Positions 35,315 through 47,578 are shown, numbered from the stretch's first letter. The stretch: DNA of 64,000 nt from Anaeramoeba flamelloides (GCA_027625915.1 JANTQA010000051.1:6882501-6946500), one strand, 5' to 3'. The notes: generated by a model from the letters alone, not told the origin. Numbers and translations: made by a program.

Positions 35315-35854
35315 CCAAGAATTTAAATAATAAAAAAGTAAAATTTTATGAAAAAAAATGTTATAAAATTGTAAAATTTAAAAGTCAAACCTGATTTTTT
35401 AAAATTCTTTTTTCATCCTATATAATTACTGATATTTTTTGATTTCAAAGTGAGAATAACTCTAGTCAAAAAAAATAATTTTCAGTGATCTACTCACAAA
35501 GAAAAATCTAAAAAAAAAATAGAAAATGTATCGAAATCTCTAAATGACAAAAATAGTGATTTAAAAAATACTTTTTTCAATTTTTAAAAAAAAAAATAAC
35601 AAAATAAACTTGTAACAAATCATTGATAACTATAAAAAAAATATAATTCAAAAAAAAATCACTTTTGCAAAGTTTGTCACCTTCAGAAGGTCTTGAGAAG
35701 TATTTGAAATGTCTAAAAGGTTTGTAACTTGCCTGAAAGTGTCTGAATGCAATTTGAGAACTTAGAGTTTTTCTAAAAGTCATGAGATTTTTTCGAGTGT
35801 TCATTTTTTAAATTTTACTTGAGATACAAGTTTCATTTAAAAAACCGAAAAAAG
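35315..35854. other. 5' flank of the delta-COP-like gene
   Basis: A/T-rich DNA in which no gene is seen. It presumably contains the promoter of the next gene, but no motif can be pointed to. Confidence 0.4.
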
Positions 35855-38800
35855 ATGCTAATTGCAATTATTGTAATATCTAATGATCCAAAAATTCTAG
35901 TAGAACAATTTTTAACTGGATTCCCAAGTTATAAAATTCAAAGCTTCAATCAATTGTTATTAAAACAAATGGCTTTTAAAAATTGTAAGAGGCAACAAGG
36001 ATTTTTGGGTGAACATTATCAATACGTCTCCCAGAGATTTAACACAATTTTTATATCTATTATCTGCCATACAAGCACCAATTTAATTATTGTCAGGAGA
36101 TCTCTTGAAAATACAATCAAAATTCTTCAATGTCTTTCTCCCATTAACAAAATTAATGAAGATTTAATTGTAAAAAATTATTTACAGATCATTTTTGGTC
36201 TTGAACAAATCATATCCAACAATGGTTCGCTTCAAACAAATACTCAACAAAATTTTCAGATACCTTATTTATGTTTAGAAAAGTCAAAGACAATAATCAA
36301 TAATTTTCCAATAATTTTATCAAATAACAAAAGAAAAAGAAAGTTTCAAAACAAAAACAAAATTCAAAAAATATATCAAAAAGTGCATCTCAAAACTCAT
36401 ATACAACCAATTTATATAAATTTCTTTTTGAATGAAACTTGGAAGTAATAGATCTCTTTTTTAAATGCCTCAGTCAATATTTTATTTTATTGTTTGTCTA
36501 CTGTCATTCGCTAATTTATAAATGACAGGCTTTGAAAACACCGCTGTTTTTTTTTCAAATGAGGACGATGTGTTTGATAAAGAGTGAATCGTCCTGCTTT
36601 ATACTGGTGATTTTGATCGTTTGTATTCCAGCCTATCAAAATTTAGTTTCACTTTTTTTAAAAAAACCTTAAATAACAAAAAAAAGTTTAAATACTTTGG
36701 TGACTTGAAAAAAAACAGATTTAACAGAAGAGATCAGTAAGGAAAATATATTTTACTCGAATTTAAACAAGTTCAAGCTGAAATTTTTGATCAACCAAAG
36801 AATTTTGTAATTATATATTTTGATTATTTTTCTTCTGATTTAAAAACAAAATACTGCAATTTTCCCATTAATAAATGAAAAATTTATTATCAAGTTCCCG
36901 ATTATTTTTTCCAGGTTTATTGTATAAACCAGAAATTCGTTTTCAAAAACCAATTTGAAATGATATTTTAAGATATTTAATGTAACTTCCTTATTGGGGT
37001 TTGAGATAAAATTTTGAATTGTGCATCTATTTGAATTTGTAAAATAAAAAATTTTCGATTTGATTTATCTAGACTTTCTGAATAATTAAGAGTAAAAATT
37101 AAATTCTCTGAATATGAATTTAACAATACTCTCTTTTTCCAATTAATAAAAGTAAATTTTTCTTTCAAGTTCCTCAAAAATATTACTTTCCTTATTAGTT
37201 AAAAAAATTCCAAAGGTCTTGTCAAAAATTAATAAAAGATCACAACCACAACTCCTAATGTTTTTCTTTACTGTTATTTCAAATTAATCAAAATAATAAA
37301 TTATATCGCTGGGTTTCAAAAATATAGAGATCCAAATTTAAAAAATAAGAGATTATCATGATCATATGATCATGCAAAGATCGTTGTTTTTGGCCATTAT
37401 GATAATCTCTGGATAAATACTGATAAATTTTAATTTATGTTTGGAAATTTTTATTGATTTTCCTTTTTGAGATTATTATGTTCAAGCTTTGAATAAAGCT
37501 TTTTATGATGTCAAGTAACAAGAAACTCTGTAAAATTAGTTGTTCTTCACAATATTCTTTGTTCTGGAATGTTTGATAAGAAACAGTTCAAAGATTTACG
37601 AAAATGGAAAATAAACTAAAAATTTTTTGTGATTTATATCGAATTTATCAGTATTTAAGAACCAGAAATTAAAATTTTTCTCTCTTTAAATTGGAAAATG
37701 ATGGTATTAAACTTTGGGAGAAAATTAGAGGTTCTTTAATTTGAATATAACAGTTAAGTGTTTGTATTGTATTGTTTTCATTAGCAAGAAAAAAATAAAT
37801 GTTAATTCTTCAGTTGGTCATAATTTTCAATACAATAATATGACATTTTTAAACATTTTTTTCCTTTTTATTACCTTTCTTGAAAACAATTTCTGGTTAA
37901 AAAATGTAATATTGTTTTAAATAAATTCATTGCTCCTCTTTTTTTTTTTTTTGTAATGATTTAACAAATTTGTTTAGGTGTGGACAGATCAAAATTGCAA
38001 AAAAAGAAGAGAAAAAAACTGAGAAAAGAAAACAAGAAACAGAACAATTTAATCTCTATTCAGATTTATTGAATAGTGAATCCCTAAAGATTCTTATCAA
38101 AGATGCTAATCAACAAAACAAAACAAATAACCTTTATCGAGAACAAAAAACAGATAATCGTACCAAAAGATGGAATGAATTTCAAAAAAAAAACCCTCCC
38201 AAAAGCAAATCGAAAAAAATCCGAGGTATACTAAAAAGGGCCTTTAGCAGGAACTTTGATTTGTACAAAACATCAAATAATGGGAAACATGATAAAACAA
38301 GACAGTTCACAACTGTAAAAAGCCCCACATCACATTATTTGGATCATTTTAATACACAAAAAGTAATTAGAAATAAAATAAAAAACCAACAAAGAAATAA
38401 TAAAATGCAAATTTCAGATTTTAATGAAAAAAGTACCAAATTCCATGATAATCTTGAGGGGGTTCGAAAAAAAGACAAAAAAACAAAGGTTCAAAATATA
38501 GAATATTACAAAAGAGGTCCCTTAAAAATTTCTTCCTCAAATATCCAAGAATCCTTACTAACAAAAAGATCTAAGAATTTTCACAATCAATGTATAGAAA
38601 GATTGGAGTTAAGCTCAAAAGTTTTTAAGAAGAATACAAAGTATAACAAGGGTAAGAATACAAATTCAAATAATGACTTTATTGGAGAAAAACAAATTTT
38701 AAGGGAAAATTCCTATTTTGAAATTTTTAATCCTTACAAATCAAAAATTGAAAAAAAAAATCTCAGAAAGAAAACTCAAATAATACAAAATTCCATACAA

Positions 38801-39336
38801 AAAAAAAAACACAAAAATATAGGTAATAATAATAGTAGACAAGAAAAATCAAAATTAATAGTATTAAAAAAAGAAAAAAAGAAAGAGAAAAAAATTAGTA
38901 ATATGAACGAAATGGAGAAATTAAAAAGTAAAAGTCTGGAAAAAGAAAAATACACAACAAACATAAGAGTATTTGAAAGACTTCAGCTTTCTTTTCCTAA
39001 TGAATCTTTTCTTGATCTAAAAAACGATTTTATTATTCAAAATCAAAATAATAATTCAAATAATGGGCTGCAAAAAAATGGAAATTTTAACCCAAAACAA
39101 ATTAATCAAAATATTCAGAAAAAATTCATTTCAAATTCCAAATTAAATGTTCCGAAACAAACAAAATCGAGCCTTAAACCCCAACAAACATTTGAGAATG
39201 AGAATTATGGCAATCATATTAAAAATGAGTCGAATGATACTTTTATTAATAAATTAACCCAAACAATCCCAATTATTTTAGATAAAAATAATAATCATAA
39301 TAAGAGCAATAGCACAAAAAACCACAACAACAACGG

Positions 39337-39367
<31 letters not shown>

Positions 39368-40426
39368 AATAATAGTAATAGTAATCAGGAGAAATTTGAT
39401 ACATTTAATAATACAACTACTTTGATAAGTAAAAATACATCCAAAAGATATTTACTTGAAAAGCCTATCAAGTATTATATAAAAGCAACACCTTTCATAA
39501 CCCCAATCCAATCCCCTTCCGATTCACCAGTTTCAACACCATTGCAATCTGATAATGATCTCTCTACAAATGAAAAAAGAAATTTCAAAAAAAAAAATTA
39601 TGTAATAAATTATAATAAGAATCAAAATATTAAAAAAGAACTAAACTTTAAAATAAAAGAAAAATATTTTTGTTTATCACAAAATAATAATTTGATAAAA
39701 AACAAAATACTTGGGCAAGTTTCCTTAAAAATGAATAATCATGAACACAATCAAGATTATAATTTCACAAATCACCCATTAAAATTTTCATTCCAAAATA
39801 TTGATTGTCTTGAAAAGGTAATTTGGAACCCTAACTTATTATATCAAAAAAATTCATTAAATAGAAAAGCTATTGGAAATAAAGATGGGAAAGGCCGAAA
39901 AATAATAAGTGAAAAAATATATGAATTCAAAAATATTCCAAAAAATACAAATAAAGCAAACCATATTTTATTGAAATATTCTCTGAAAAATTCAATAAAA
40001 TTTTCCCCTCTAAAGGTTCATCTATCCCAAAATACAACCAACAATATCACAATAATAACCATTTCATATTCTCTCAATAGAATATTACAAAATGATTTAT
40101 CCAATGTCAAGTTTTTAATGCCCATAAATGGTAAAATCATACGATATGTTACAAAACCTAAATCGAAAATTAACCATAATAAAACCTCTTTGCTTTGGAT
40201 TGTGGATATCAAATCCAAATCACTGGAACAAGAACAAAAATTGTGGGCAAAAATACAATCTTCCGGTAGGATGAATCTCAATTCAATATTCATCAAATTA
40301 TCAATCCCAAATTTTAAGTGTAGCAAATGTACAGTAAAGTTAACAGACGAATCTGAAAAATATTATAAAATCAACAATCTAACGACAATTTTCCAAACAA
40401 AAAATTTCCAATTTATATTTAATTAA
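35855..40426 (+). CDS. Delta-COP-like COPI coat subunit, 2 exons, large insert
   Basis: The exons are 35855-36444 and 37978-40426 (1012 aa). The 1533-bp intron joins in phase at TGG AA|G TGT. Residues 1-115 resemble the longin domain of delta-COP/AP mu chains: MLIAIIVISNDPKILVEQFL, YQYVSQRFNTIFISIICHTS and QIIFGLEQIISNNG parallel the family's RYVYQ, LYMVLITTKNSN and DLIFAFDEIVALG. Residues about 755-1012 look like the mu-homology domain: GQVSLKMNN, KYSLKNSIKFSPLKVHL, NITIITISYSLN, NGKIIRYVTK and LLWIVDIKSK in the delta-COP order. Between them lie about 550 residues of Lys/Asn/Gln low complexity with an Asn run. Delta-COP is usually about 510 aa, so this is double. It would act in the COPI coat at the Golgi. 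A mu-adaptin or TSET-like paralogue cannot be ruled out because the sequence is divergent. Confidence 0.6.
36501..36595 (+). other. Two adjacent GC-containing stem-loops in the delta-COP-like intron
   Basis: CTGTCATT (36501) pairs perfectly with AATGACAG (36521-36528). AGGACGAT (36562) pairs perfectly with ATCGTCCT (36588-36595). Both lie in a patch less AT-rich than the rest of the intron. It could be an intron-hosted structured RNA or a transposon relic. Confidence 0.3.
36977..37200 (-). repeat. Possible LINE-derived frame in the delta-COP-like intron
   Basis: The minus strand is open for 66 codons (FTFINWKKRVLLNSYSENLI) and composition resembles the LINE ORF pieces elsewhere. I cannot align it convincingly, so the assignment is tentative. 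Confidence 0.2.
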
Positions 40427-40765
40427 TCCTGTTTTTTTATTTAATTATATTTTATAAAGAACTTATGTAAATAATATTAAGAATTTTTTTTTTACATTTT
40501 TTTGAATCTTTTCAAATTAAATGATTTTAGAAATAAATTACTTTTTTTTTTTTTTTGGGTTTCCTATTTTTTCTCTGGAAAGGATTTTTTTTTACTTTTT
40601 TTTTTTTTTTTGAACTAATTATTCACTTTTAATAATAATATTGTTTAGCTTTACGGGATTTTCTGCAAATAAATTAAAAAATCACTTATTGAAATATAAA
40701 ATAGATTAATAAAACTAAATATGACCAATTTAGAAGTAAATTAATAATATTTAAGAAACATATAT
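40427..40765. other. 3' flank of the delta-COP-like gene
   Basis: T-rich runs and A/T-rich DNA. No further gene is seen. Confidence 0.5.
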
Positions 40766-41470
40766 TTATTTATTTATTGTTGAGAAGAGGTGATTCAACA
40801 AAATTACCTCCGGTTTGCCGTTATTCTTTTTTTTTTAATTTGAGAAATGAAAATATAATTTATAAATTTTCTGTTTATTTCTTAAATTTGGAAATCCGCC
40901 TTTAGCTTTTTCAGAATTCAAAAGAATTGAGTAAAATCTTTGATTTTTCTACATTCTTTTAAATTCTGGAAAAGTGCCGTTAGGTTTTCTTGGGGTTTCT
41001 TTTTATTTGGAAAACCAATAGATATTCGTTAGGTTTTTTTAAGTTTTCTATTTATTCGTGAAGTATTCTATGTTTTTTTGAGGTTTTCTATTTTATTTAT
41101 GAAGTTTTCTAGGTTTTTTTGAGGTTTTCTGTTTTATTATGAAGTTTTCTAGGTTTTTTTTTACTTTTTGAAATAAACAGAAAATTTTAATAAATTTTCG
41201 GTTTATTTCGAAAAGTAAAAAAAACCTAACGAAAATCTATTGATTTTCCACATAAATAGAAAACTCAAAAAAACTTAACGAAAACCATTAGATTTTCGAA
41301 ATAAAAGAGAAAACCTCAAAAAAACCTAACGGCGCTTCACAAATAAAACAGAAAACCTCAAGAAAATCGCCGTTAGGTTTTTTTATTAATTTTAGAAATT
41401 AAAAAGAAACTATGCACTCTACGACACTCTACCGCACTTGAATACACTCTAGTGAACTTGAAGACATGAT
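40766..41470. repeat. Hairpin-rich repeat, copy 3
   Basis: It opens with TTTATTTATTGTTGAGAAGA and has the AGAATTCAAAAGAATTGAG hairpin at about 40915-40975. A tandem array of about 40-bp units (TGAAGTTTTCTAGGTTTTTT) lies at 41046-41160. Inverted counterparts (AACCTAACG, GAAAACCTCAA) at 41217-41385 could fold back on that array. The block ends with the ACTCTACGACACTCTACCGC word. Confidence 0.65.
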
Positions 41471-41589
41471 TGTTTGTTTGATATTATTATTATACCCTAT
41501 AATTTTTAAATATTTGTTAGCTTTTCCACCTATAACAATTTATTAGCAAGCTTTCTCTAAATTAATTTAGATTTTCATCTAATAATTTT

Positions 41590-41800
41590 AAGTTTTCTAT
41601 TTCACAATTGATATTTTCATTATCTTTTTTTTAAGATTTCTGATTTTAAATATATGTTCACGGTCAAGAATTTCTAAATTCTTTTTGAGTTTAAATCTTC
41701 TTTTATATATTGAAATTCTGACTTTATTTATTTTTACTTTGGTTTTATAAATTATTCTCGGAGAATGTGGATTCATTTTTAAAAATTTTGTCACTTCGTT
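41590..41800 (-). mobile_element. LINE ORF fragment
   Basis: The minus strand reads MNPHSPRIIYKTKVKINKVR then ISIYKRRFKLKKNLE. It is colinear with the LINE at 35.2 kb (NRNTPILIYKTEFKIENMVI then SVNKKKFKFKKKLKE). The frame decays after this block. Confidence 0.6.
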
Positions 41801-42430
41801 ATTTATCCAAACATCTGTCTTGTTGAAATAAAAAAAAAAAAACTCATTTTAAAAGTCGATATTTTTGAACAAAAGATTTTTGATTGTATATCAGAGTTCT
41901 ACGTACTGTTTTCTTTGAAAAAATATTTTTGTTTTCAAAATAAAGAATTTGACAACAAAAACTTATATTAATTCTTTGATTAACCCATTCATTTGAAATT
42001 TTGATCTCAAGTAGATATTTAATAAAAAGATTTTATTTCCAACTGTACCTGCTCAGAACACTATTTAGTTTTTCACAAACTTATAATTTATGATTGTATT
42101 TTTGGGAATATTTGGATATTTCCAACAGAAATGTACTTTTATGATTTACAAAAAAAAATAATTTGAAAAAAAAAATGGAAAAAGAAGAAATAAAAAATTA
42201 AGGAGTTTAAAATTTTATTGTGTACTGTAAAAGGTTGGGTGTTCTGTATATAAATTGTTTTCTTGCAGAATTCGATCAATTAGTAAGCCGAGTTTCATAA
42301 AGAACTAAAAATTTATGAATAGAAATTGAAAAGTTTAAAAGTTGGGTGAATTAAAAACCAAAAATCAAAAAAATAAAAATCTATTTATAGTTTTGGTGTG
42401 AATAAAGTAAAATAGAGATCAAAAAAATGT
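41801..42430. other. 3' flank of the RRM gene
   Basis: A/T-rich DNA. No gene is seen. Confidence 0.4.
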
Positions 42431-43707
42431 TTATTTTTCTTCTTCTTCTTCATCAAAGGCTCTAATTGGCTAATTGTTGGAAAAAATTAAAGAGATTTGT
42501 TACAAAAAAAGATTCAAAAAAAAAAAAAAGATTCAAAAAAAAAAAAGTTTAAGAAATTTAGTTTTTGAAAAAAAGCAAAAAGAGAAAAGATTTAAATAAA
42601 TAGCTAATAATAAAAAATCGTAAAAACAAACCTCGAAGGCAATTTTAACAAATGCAGTTCTTCCACCAATTTCAGTTTCGTTAAGGCTGATAGCTTTGTC
42701 CCTGCTTTCTCCATCAGCGAATTCAACAAATCCAAAACCTTTTGATCTACCAGTTTTGGAGAAAATTACTTTTGCCCTGGTAGGGTTGTAATCTGTGAAG
42801 GCTTCAAGAAGATCGTCATCGGTAAATTCAAATGGGATGTTTGTAATAAAGATAACTGTTTCGCTTGGGTTTTTTTCGTCGAAGTTTGGTCTTCTTCTTG
42901 GGAATCTTCCTCTTCCGCCAAATCCTCTTCCTCTTCCTCCAAATCTTCTTCCTCGTCCTCCAAATCTTCTGCCTCTTCCACCAAATCCTCTTCCTCCATA
43001 GCCACCAAATTCTCTGTATGGGTCAAAGTAAGGATCTTGATAGTATCCTCTTCCATAGCCAATTCTCTATTTTCATACAAAAGAAATTTAAGTTTAAAGG
43101 TAAATTTTTTGGTCGAAACAAAAAATCAAAAAAAAAATTTGAAAAAAAAAATTTTTTTTTGTGGAAAAAAGCAAAAAAAAAAAAAAAAAAAAATTTTACA
43201 TAAGGATCGAAGAATCTTCCTCTTCCTCTGAAACCACCTCTAAAGCCACCTCGTCCTCTGAATCTACCTCTACCTCTTCCTCTTCCTCTTGATCTTCTTT
43301 TTGATCTGTTAGGATCTGAAAATTCAACCACAATTTCACGTTCATCAACTTCTTGGTTGTGAAGGCCTTCAATTGCTTTTTCTGCTCCTTTAACAGTTTC
43401 CATTTCTAAAAACCCATAACCTAAACTTCTGTTTCCTCTTCTGATGATTGTAACTTCTTTACTATTTATATAAAAAAAAAAAAATTATTCAGTTTCAATT
43501 CGGTTATTATTTTTTTTGAGAGAAAAAAAAAGAAAAAGAAAAGTTTTTTTTTCAAAAAAATTGATCTTACACTTTTCCATATTCACTAAATGCTTCTTCA
43601 AGCGATTCTTCAGTTGAATGAAAAGAAATGTTTCCTAAGTATAATTTGGTTGTTGGTTCTGTTTTGTATTCTTTTTTTTCGACGGTTTTTGATCCCTTTT
43701 TGCTCAT
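42431..43707 (-). CDS. Two-RRM, RGG-rich RNA-binding protein, 4 exons
   Basis: The exons are 43707-43571, 43461-43200, 43066-42632 and 42469-42431 (290 aa). Introns are 109, 133 and 162 bp and all phases match. RRM1 (about 20-97) has RNP2 LYLGNI and RNP1 RSLGYGFLEM. A spacer of about 110 residues is a dense RGG/RGR domain with GGRGRRFGG-type repeats and two D-P-Y segments. RRM2 (about 200-278) has VIFITNI and SKGFGFVEF. The C-terminus is an acidic run (FDEEEEEK). Such proteins bind mRNA or pre-mRNA and shuttle or assemble ribonucleoproteins; RGG boxes are usual arginine-methylation sites. The exact orthologue is not clear. The AG-rich repeats of the RGG region make long false frames on the other phases. 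Confidence 0.9.
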
Positions 43708-43879
43708 TACAAAATATCTTTAACTACTGACAAAGTAAAAATAATGAAAAAATATTTAATTCTTTTTTACGTTTAACTGATTCAAACGCTTCTAATGATT
43801 TCGAAATAGAACTATATCATCATTCTGGAAAATTGTCAGAAAGTTCAAAAATATTTTATGTCGTCTTTTACTCTTGATA

Positions 43880-44345
43880 AAATAATGTGTTCTGAAAAAA
43901 ATTAATGCGAGTCTCAAAATAAAAAGAGTCATTTTTTGTTATAGAAGACCTATACATCAACGGTTTAAGAAACTAACAATAAACCCTAAATTAAATATGA
44001 TCTTGGTTTCTTAAAGTTCTATTATTCAAAAATGAAATTCTGGAAATAAAGGATCAAATTGGAAAATTTATCTCAAAAAATAGAGTTAATTTTTGAGAAA
44101 AATTTTCATTATCAGAAAACACAAAAAAATTGAGAATATTATGGAAAAATTTCAACAAATTTCATTTGAAATTTAAAAGTTACTGAAAACCTCAAGGAAT
44201 TTTACCTTCAAAATCGAAACGAACTTAGTTATACTATTGGGTAATAAATTGAATGTTGAATTGGAACAAGAGGAAAAAAAGATATGATTATATTTTGAAA
44301 TATAGATTATACACTCCGTTTATAAATCACTCGCCCATTAAAAAT
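43880..44345. repeat. Dispersed repeat copy (13.8/43.9/51.3-kb family)
   Basis: It is colinear with 51.34-51.79 kb (TTGGTTTCTTAAAGTTCTAT, AAAAAATTGAGAATATT) and less closely with 13.8-14.5 kb. Confidence 0.55.
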
Positions 44346-45060
44346 CAAAAATTGAAAAGTAATATTATTATAAATTGAAGTTATCAATTATAATGAAAAA
44401 ATTAGTCTTTTATAATTCAGTTTTATACACTTGAAATATTTCTTTTGTGTTGATAAATAAAATAAAAAAAAATAAAAAAAACTTTGTCATTGGTTATTAA
44501 ATTTAGTTTAGTTGTTGATAACGAATTATTTTGACCAAAGTAGAGAACTTTTACAACTCCTTAACAATTTACTGAATTTTCTAAATAAATATTGTACTAT
44601 TTCGTATAAAGTAATATCGAATGTTCATTGAAATATTCTTCAATTTGGATTAATACATTCATTTTTATGTGTTTTTGTTTAGGATAAAAAAAATAACAAT
44701 TATTGATACCTAAACTCTAAAAAAAAACTTTTAATGAAGGTGTGAATGAAAAATAATGAAATCCATTATTTATAAAGTAAGTTAATAACTCCAATATATA
44801 TAAGCTAAATTTCAAAAATAGGGTCATCATTAGTATTTTCTAAATTATTGGTAAGTGTGTTGTGTTAACCAAATATTCTGAACCAAATATCTTTTAAAAG
44901 TCATTATTGAATATTTAATATCAAGAAACAATCTTCTTTTAATGAAAATTTCCCAAAGTTGAATTCATTTTTTTGCAATTTTTCTTTCAAAATGATTCCA
45001 TATTTTTATTTTTATGTCGAATGAACAAGAAAATTTTTGAAAACCGTTAATATTCAAGAG
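44346..45060. other. A/T-rich DNA, nothing recognised
   Basis: No gene or repeat is supportable here. Confidence 0.4.
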
Positions 45061-45065
45061 ATGAG

Positions 45066-45490
45066 ATTAATTAGCATTGGAGAAAGGGATTGTAAAATTC
45101 AAAGAAAGTAAAACACCCCAGAAGTGTTTGCTTCGAAAACAAGTATCAACCAAATTTGCTTTAATGAGTTACAATGGTTCCTTGAAAAGTGAAGAAATAG
45201 CAAGATCAAATAAGATCTTCTTTTCTCTTTCATTTGGAGACAATGTGATGAATGTGATCGTATTCATTTTATCTTTGAGTTCTTTGTTGTACATTCAAAA
45301 AATTGGTTTTGTTTTCACTTTCTTTTCTTTTTCTTTTTCTTTCTTTTGTTGAGATTCTTTTTATCTTGAAAAAGGTATCAAGGAAAGTTTGGGTTGATAC
45401 CAAATGGATGAATAGTAAAAATCTGATAACTCTGATGGAAAGTTGTTTCAAAAGGTTCTTGGAAGCAATGGTGAATCTTAAATAGATAAT
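45066..45490 (+). other. Gene-like patch of unknown identity
   Basis: This patch is less AT-rich than its surroundings. It contains frames with mixed composition such as KESKTPQKCLLRKQVSTKFA and, after a T/C-rich interval, KVSRKVWVDTKWMNSKNLIT. No start, splice model or family can be proposed. It is either exon relics or a decayed element. Confidence 0.2.
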
Positions 45491-45717
45491 TTTAAGATGA
45501 AAAATCATTTCAAAAATAGGGTCAGATTTATTTTTTTCTTAATGGGTTTCTTTTCTCTGTTCTTTTATTAGAAATAATAATTAAAACAGAAAAGGGTGTT
45601 TTAGACAGTTATTTTTTAGTTTTAAGTTCTGATTTTTCTGGGTTGAGTTTTGGTATTCACTAAATGAGAAACTACATTTTTTTTTCAATCAAAAATTTGC
45701 CCCTATTTTTGAAATTA

Positions 45718-46263
45718 AGCTTATATAAATCCCATTCCAAAAATTTATACTGATCCAAAATCAAAAATAGGCAAAATTATAAACAATTTATTATATTTTT
45801 TCAAACTTAATATAAAACCGCACTCAAGTTACATAGTATTAATGTTTTTATAAGTAATCATTTTCATCCTTATGAAAGAAAAAAATATAAAACTCAAAAA
45901 AAGAATTGGTGTACAAAATAATGAAACGAGTGAACAAAAAATGTATTTGAATATTTATTGAAATTTCACCAACTCTTGTTGATCAATTAAATGATAAGAA
46001 ACAATCTATCAATTGTATGTGGTTTTCCAATTTAACAAACCCAACACTCAGCTTCTATTAATCATTGGAAAAAATTACCAGATCTAACGAAACTGATTAT
46101 GTAACTCGAAAAAAGGAAATGAAAACAAAATAAAAAGGTAAAAAATTCAAAAATAGTTTGTAAAATCAAAATTATTCCCAAATTGAATGCAAAGTGGAGT
46201 ATTGTTATTTTTTCAACGATTTAAACTTTGTAAAAAATTTTTGGAATTTAATTTAATATACAT

Positions 46264-46270
<7 letters not shown>
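45718..46270. repeat. Direct repeat with 21.82-22.37 kb
   Basis: Second copy of the about 550-bp repeat. It carries the TTATAAGTAATCATTTTCAT and GTTTGTAAAATCAAAATTAT blocks and runs into a CATA/TA microsatellite. Confidence 0.6.
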
Positions 46271-46309
<39 letters not shown>

Positions 46310-46315
46310 TCTCAA
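46255..46315. repeat. (CATA)n(TA)n microsatellite
   Basis: A compound run of CATA units followed by pure TA repeats, directly at the end of the preceding repeat copy. Confidence 0.9.
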
Positions 46316-47578
46316 AGGTAATAGAGTTTATATTTACTCAAGAATAAGATTAAACTTGATAAGCAACTCATTTATCGACTTTTGAGAAATGAATTGTATT
46401 TTCATTATTGAATTCATTTTTAGATTAACTTCAATAAAGAGAATATGATTTTTTTTGTTTTGAATTTTTTAATTTGGTTAATAAAAAGAAAAATTTTATC
46501 AAAATTATTTGATTGTTAGGTACTATTACATTGGGTTTTATTTGATATTTTGTGTAGGAACAAATTAAAAATTTAAAATATAACCTTATTTTTTGAATTA
46601 CAATAAATATTAAAAAAAAATATTGAATCCTTGAAGAAGAGAAAAAATTGATTATTAATTATTTTATTTTCAATAATTTATATAATTTTTTGAAATAGAT
46701 AAGATTATCAAATCTTTCTTTTTTTTGAATAATTCATGACATAATTAGTTCTTTTTATTATTAAAAACCAGTTAAATGTGAGTATTATTTGTTGAATTAT
46801 AAATAAAAAAAATTTTTCATATTTTATCTAAAAAAGGTTATTCAAGTCTGTAAAAATTATTATAGAGTTCATCATTCATATTTTTTAAATTTTGTAAAGA
46901 ATATTCAATGATTTCCCACCTTTTATATTTATCGACTTTAGACTTTTAGATTAATAATTGTGATTGGATTTATTTTGAAAAGTTAGATTGAACTCATTTA
47001 CCCATTTTTAAAAGTAAAATATTTATATATATATATATATTATTACCTATTTTAGGTATATTCTCGAAAACAATAGAAAATATTGTTTTATTGATTCTAG
47101 AAATATTATTATTGGATTTATTTTATTTATTATAATAACAACTAAATTAAATAGTGAGTATTTTTTATAAAATGGTTTTCATCAAAATTAAAACTTTTTT
47201 TGATTTGTGTTTTATAATATTGAATAAAAAAAATTTAAAAAGATACTTCAATTCCAACATCTGCGCCCCATTTAAATGTTGGGCCCTCACTATATAAAAA
47301 TATAAAACTTATAAAAAGGATTCATTTTTTTTAAATAAAAAAATTTTCAAAAGTTTTGAAAAAAATATTGACATATTTAATATAATGTTTTAATGGAAAA
47401 AATATTATGAGTTTGAAAATATTTAAAAAAAAAATAAAATAATTTTAAATTCTTTTGGTGATTTTTAGGTCTTTGGGTTATTATCAATCAAATTAAATTA
47501 TCATAATTATGTTATTAATTATTATTAATAAATAATCAAATTCTGGATTATTCTTTAAGGTTTTAGATTAAATTTTAC
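46316..47578. other. A/T-rich DNA with a short GC-rich hairpin
   Basis: The only striking item is CCAACAT...ATGTTGG at 47254-47282, with GCGCCCC in its loop and GGGCCC after it. No gene is seen. Confidence 0.4.

Noticed and set aside
42766-43080. Minus-strand Glu/Asp-rich frame of 104 codons
   Set aside because: It is an alternative phase of the RGG-encoding exon. The RRM gene model in the other phase is complete and conserved.
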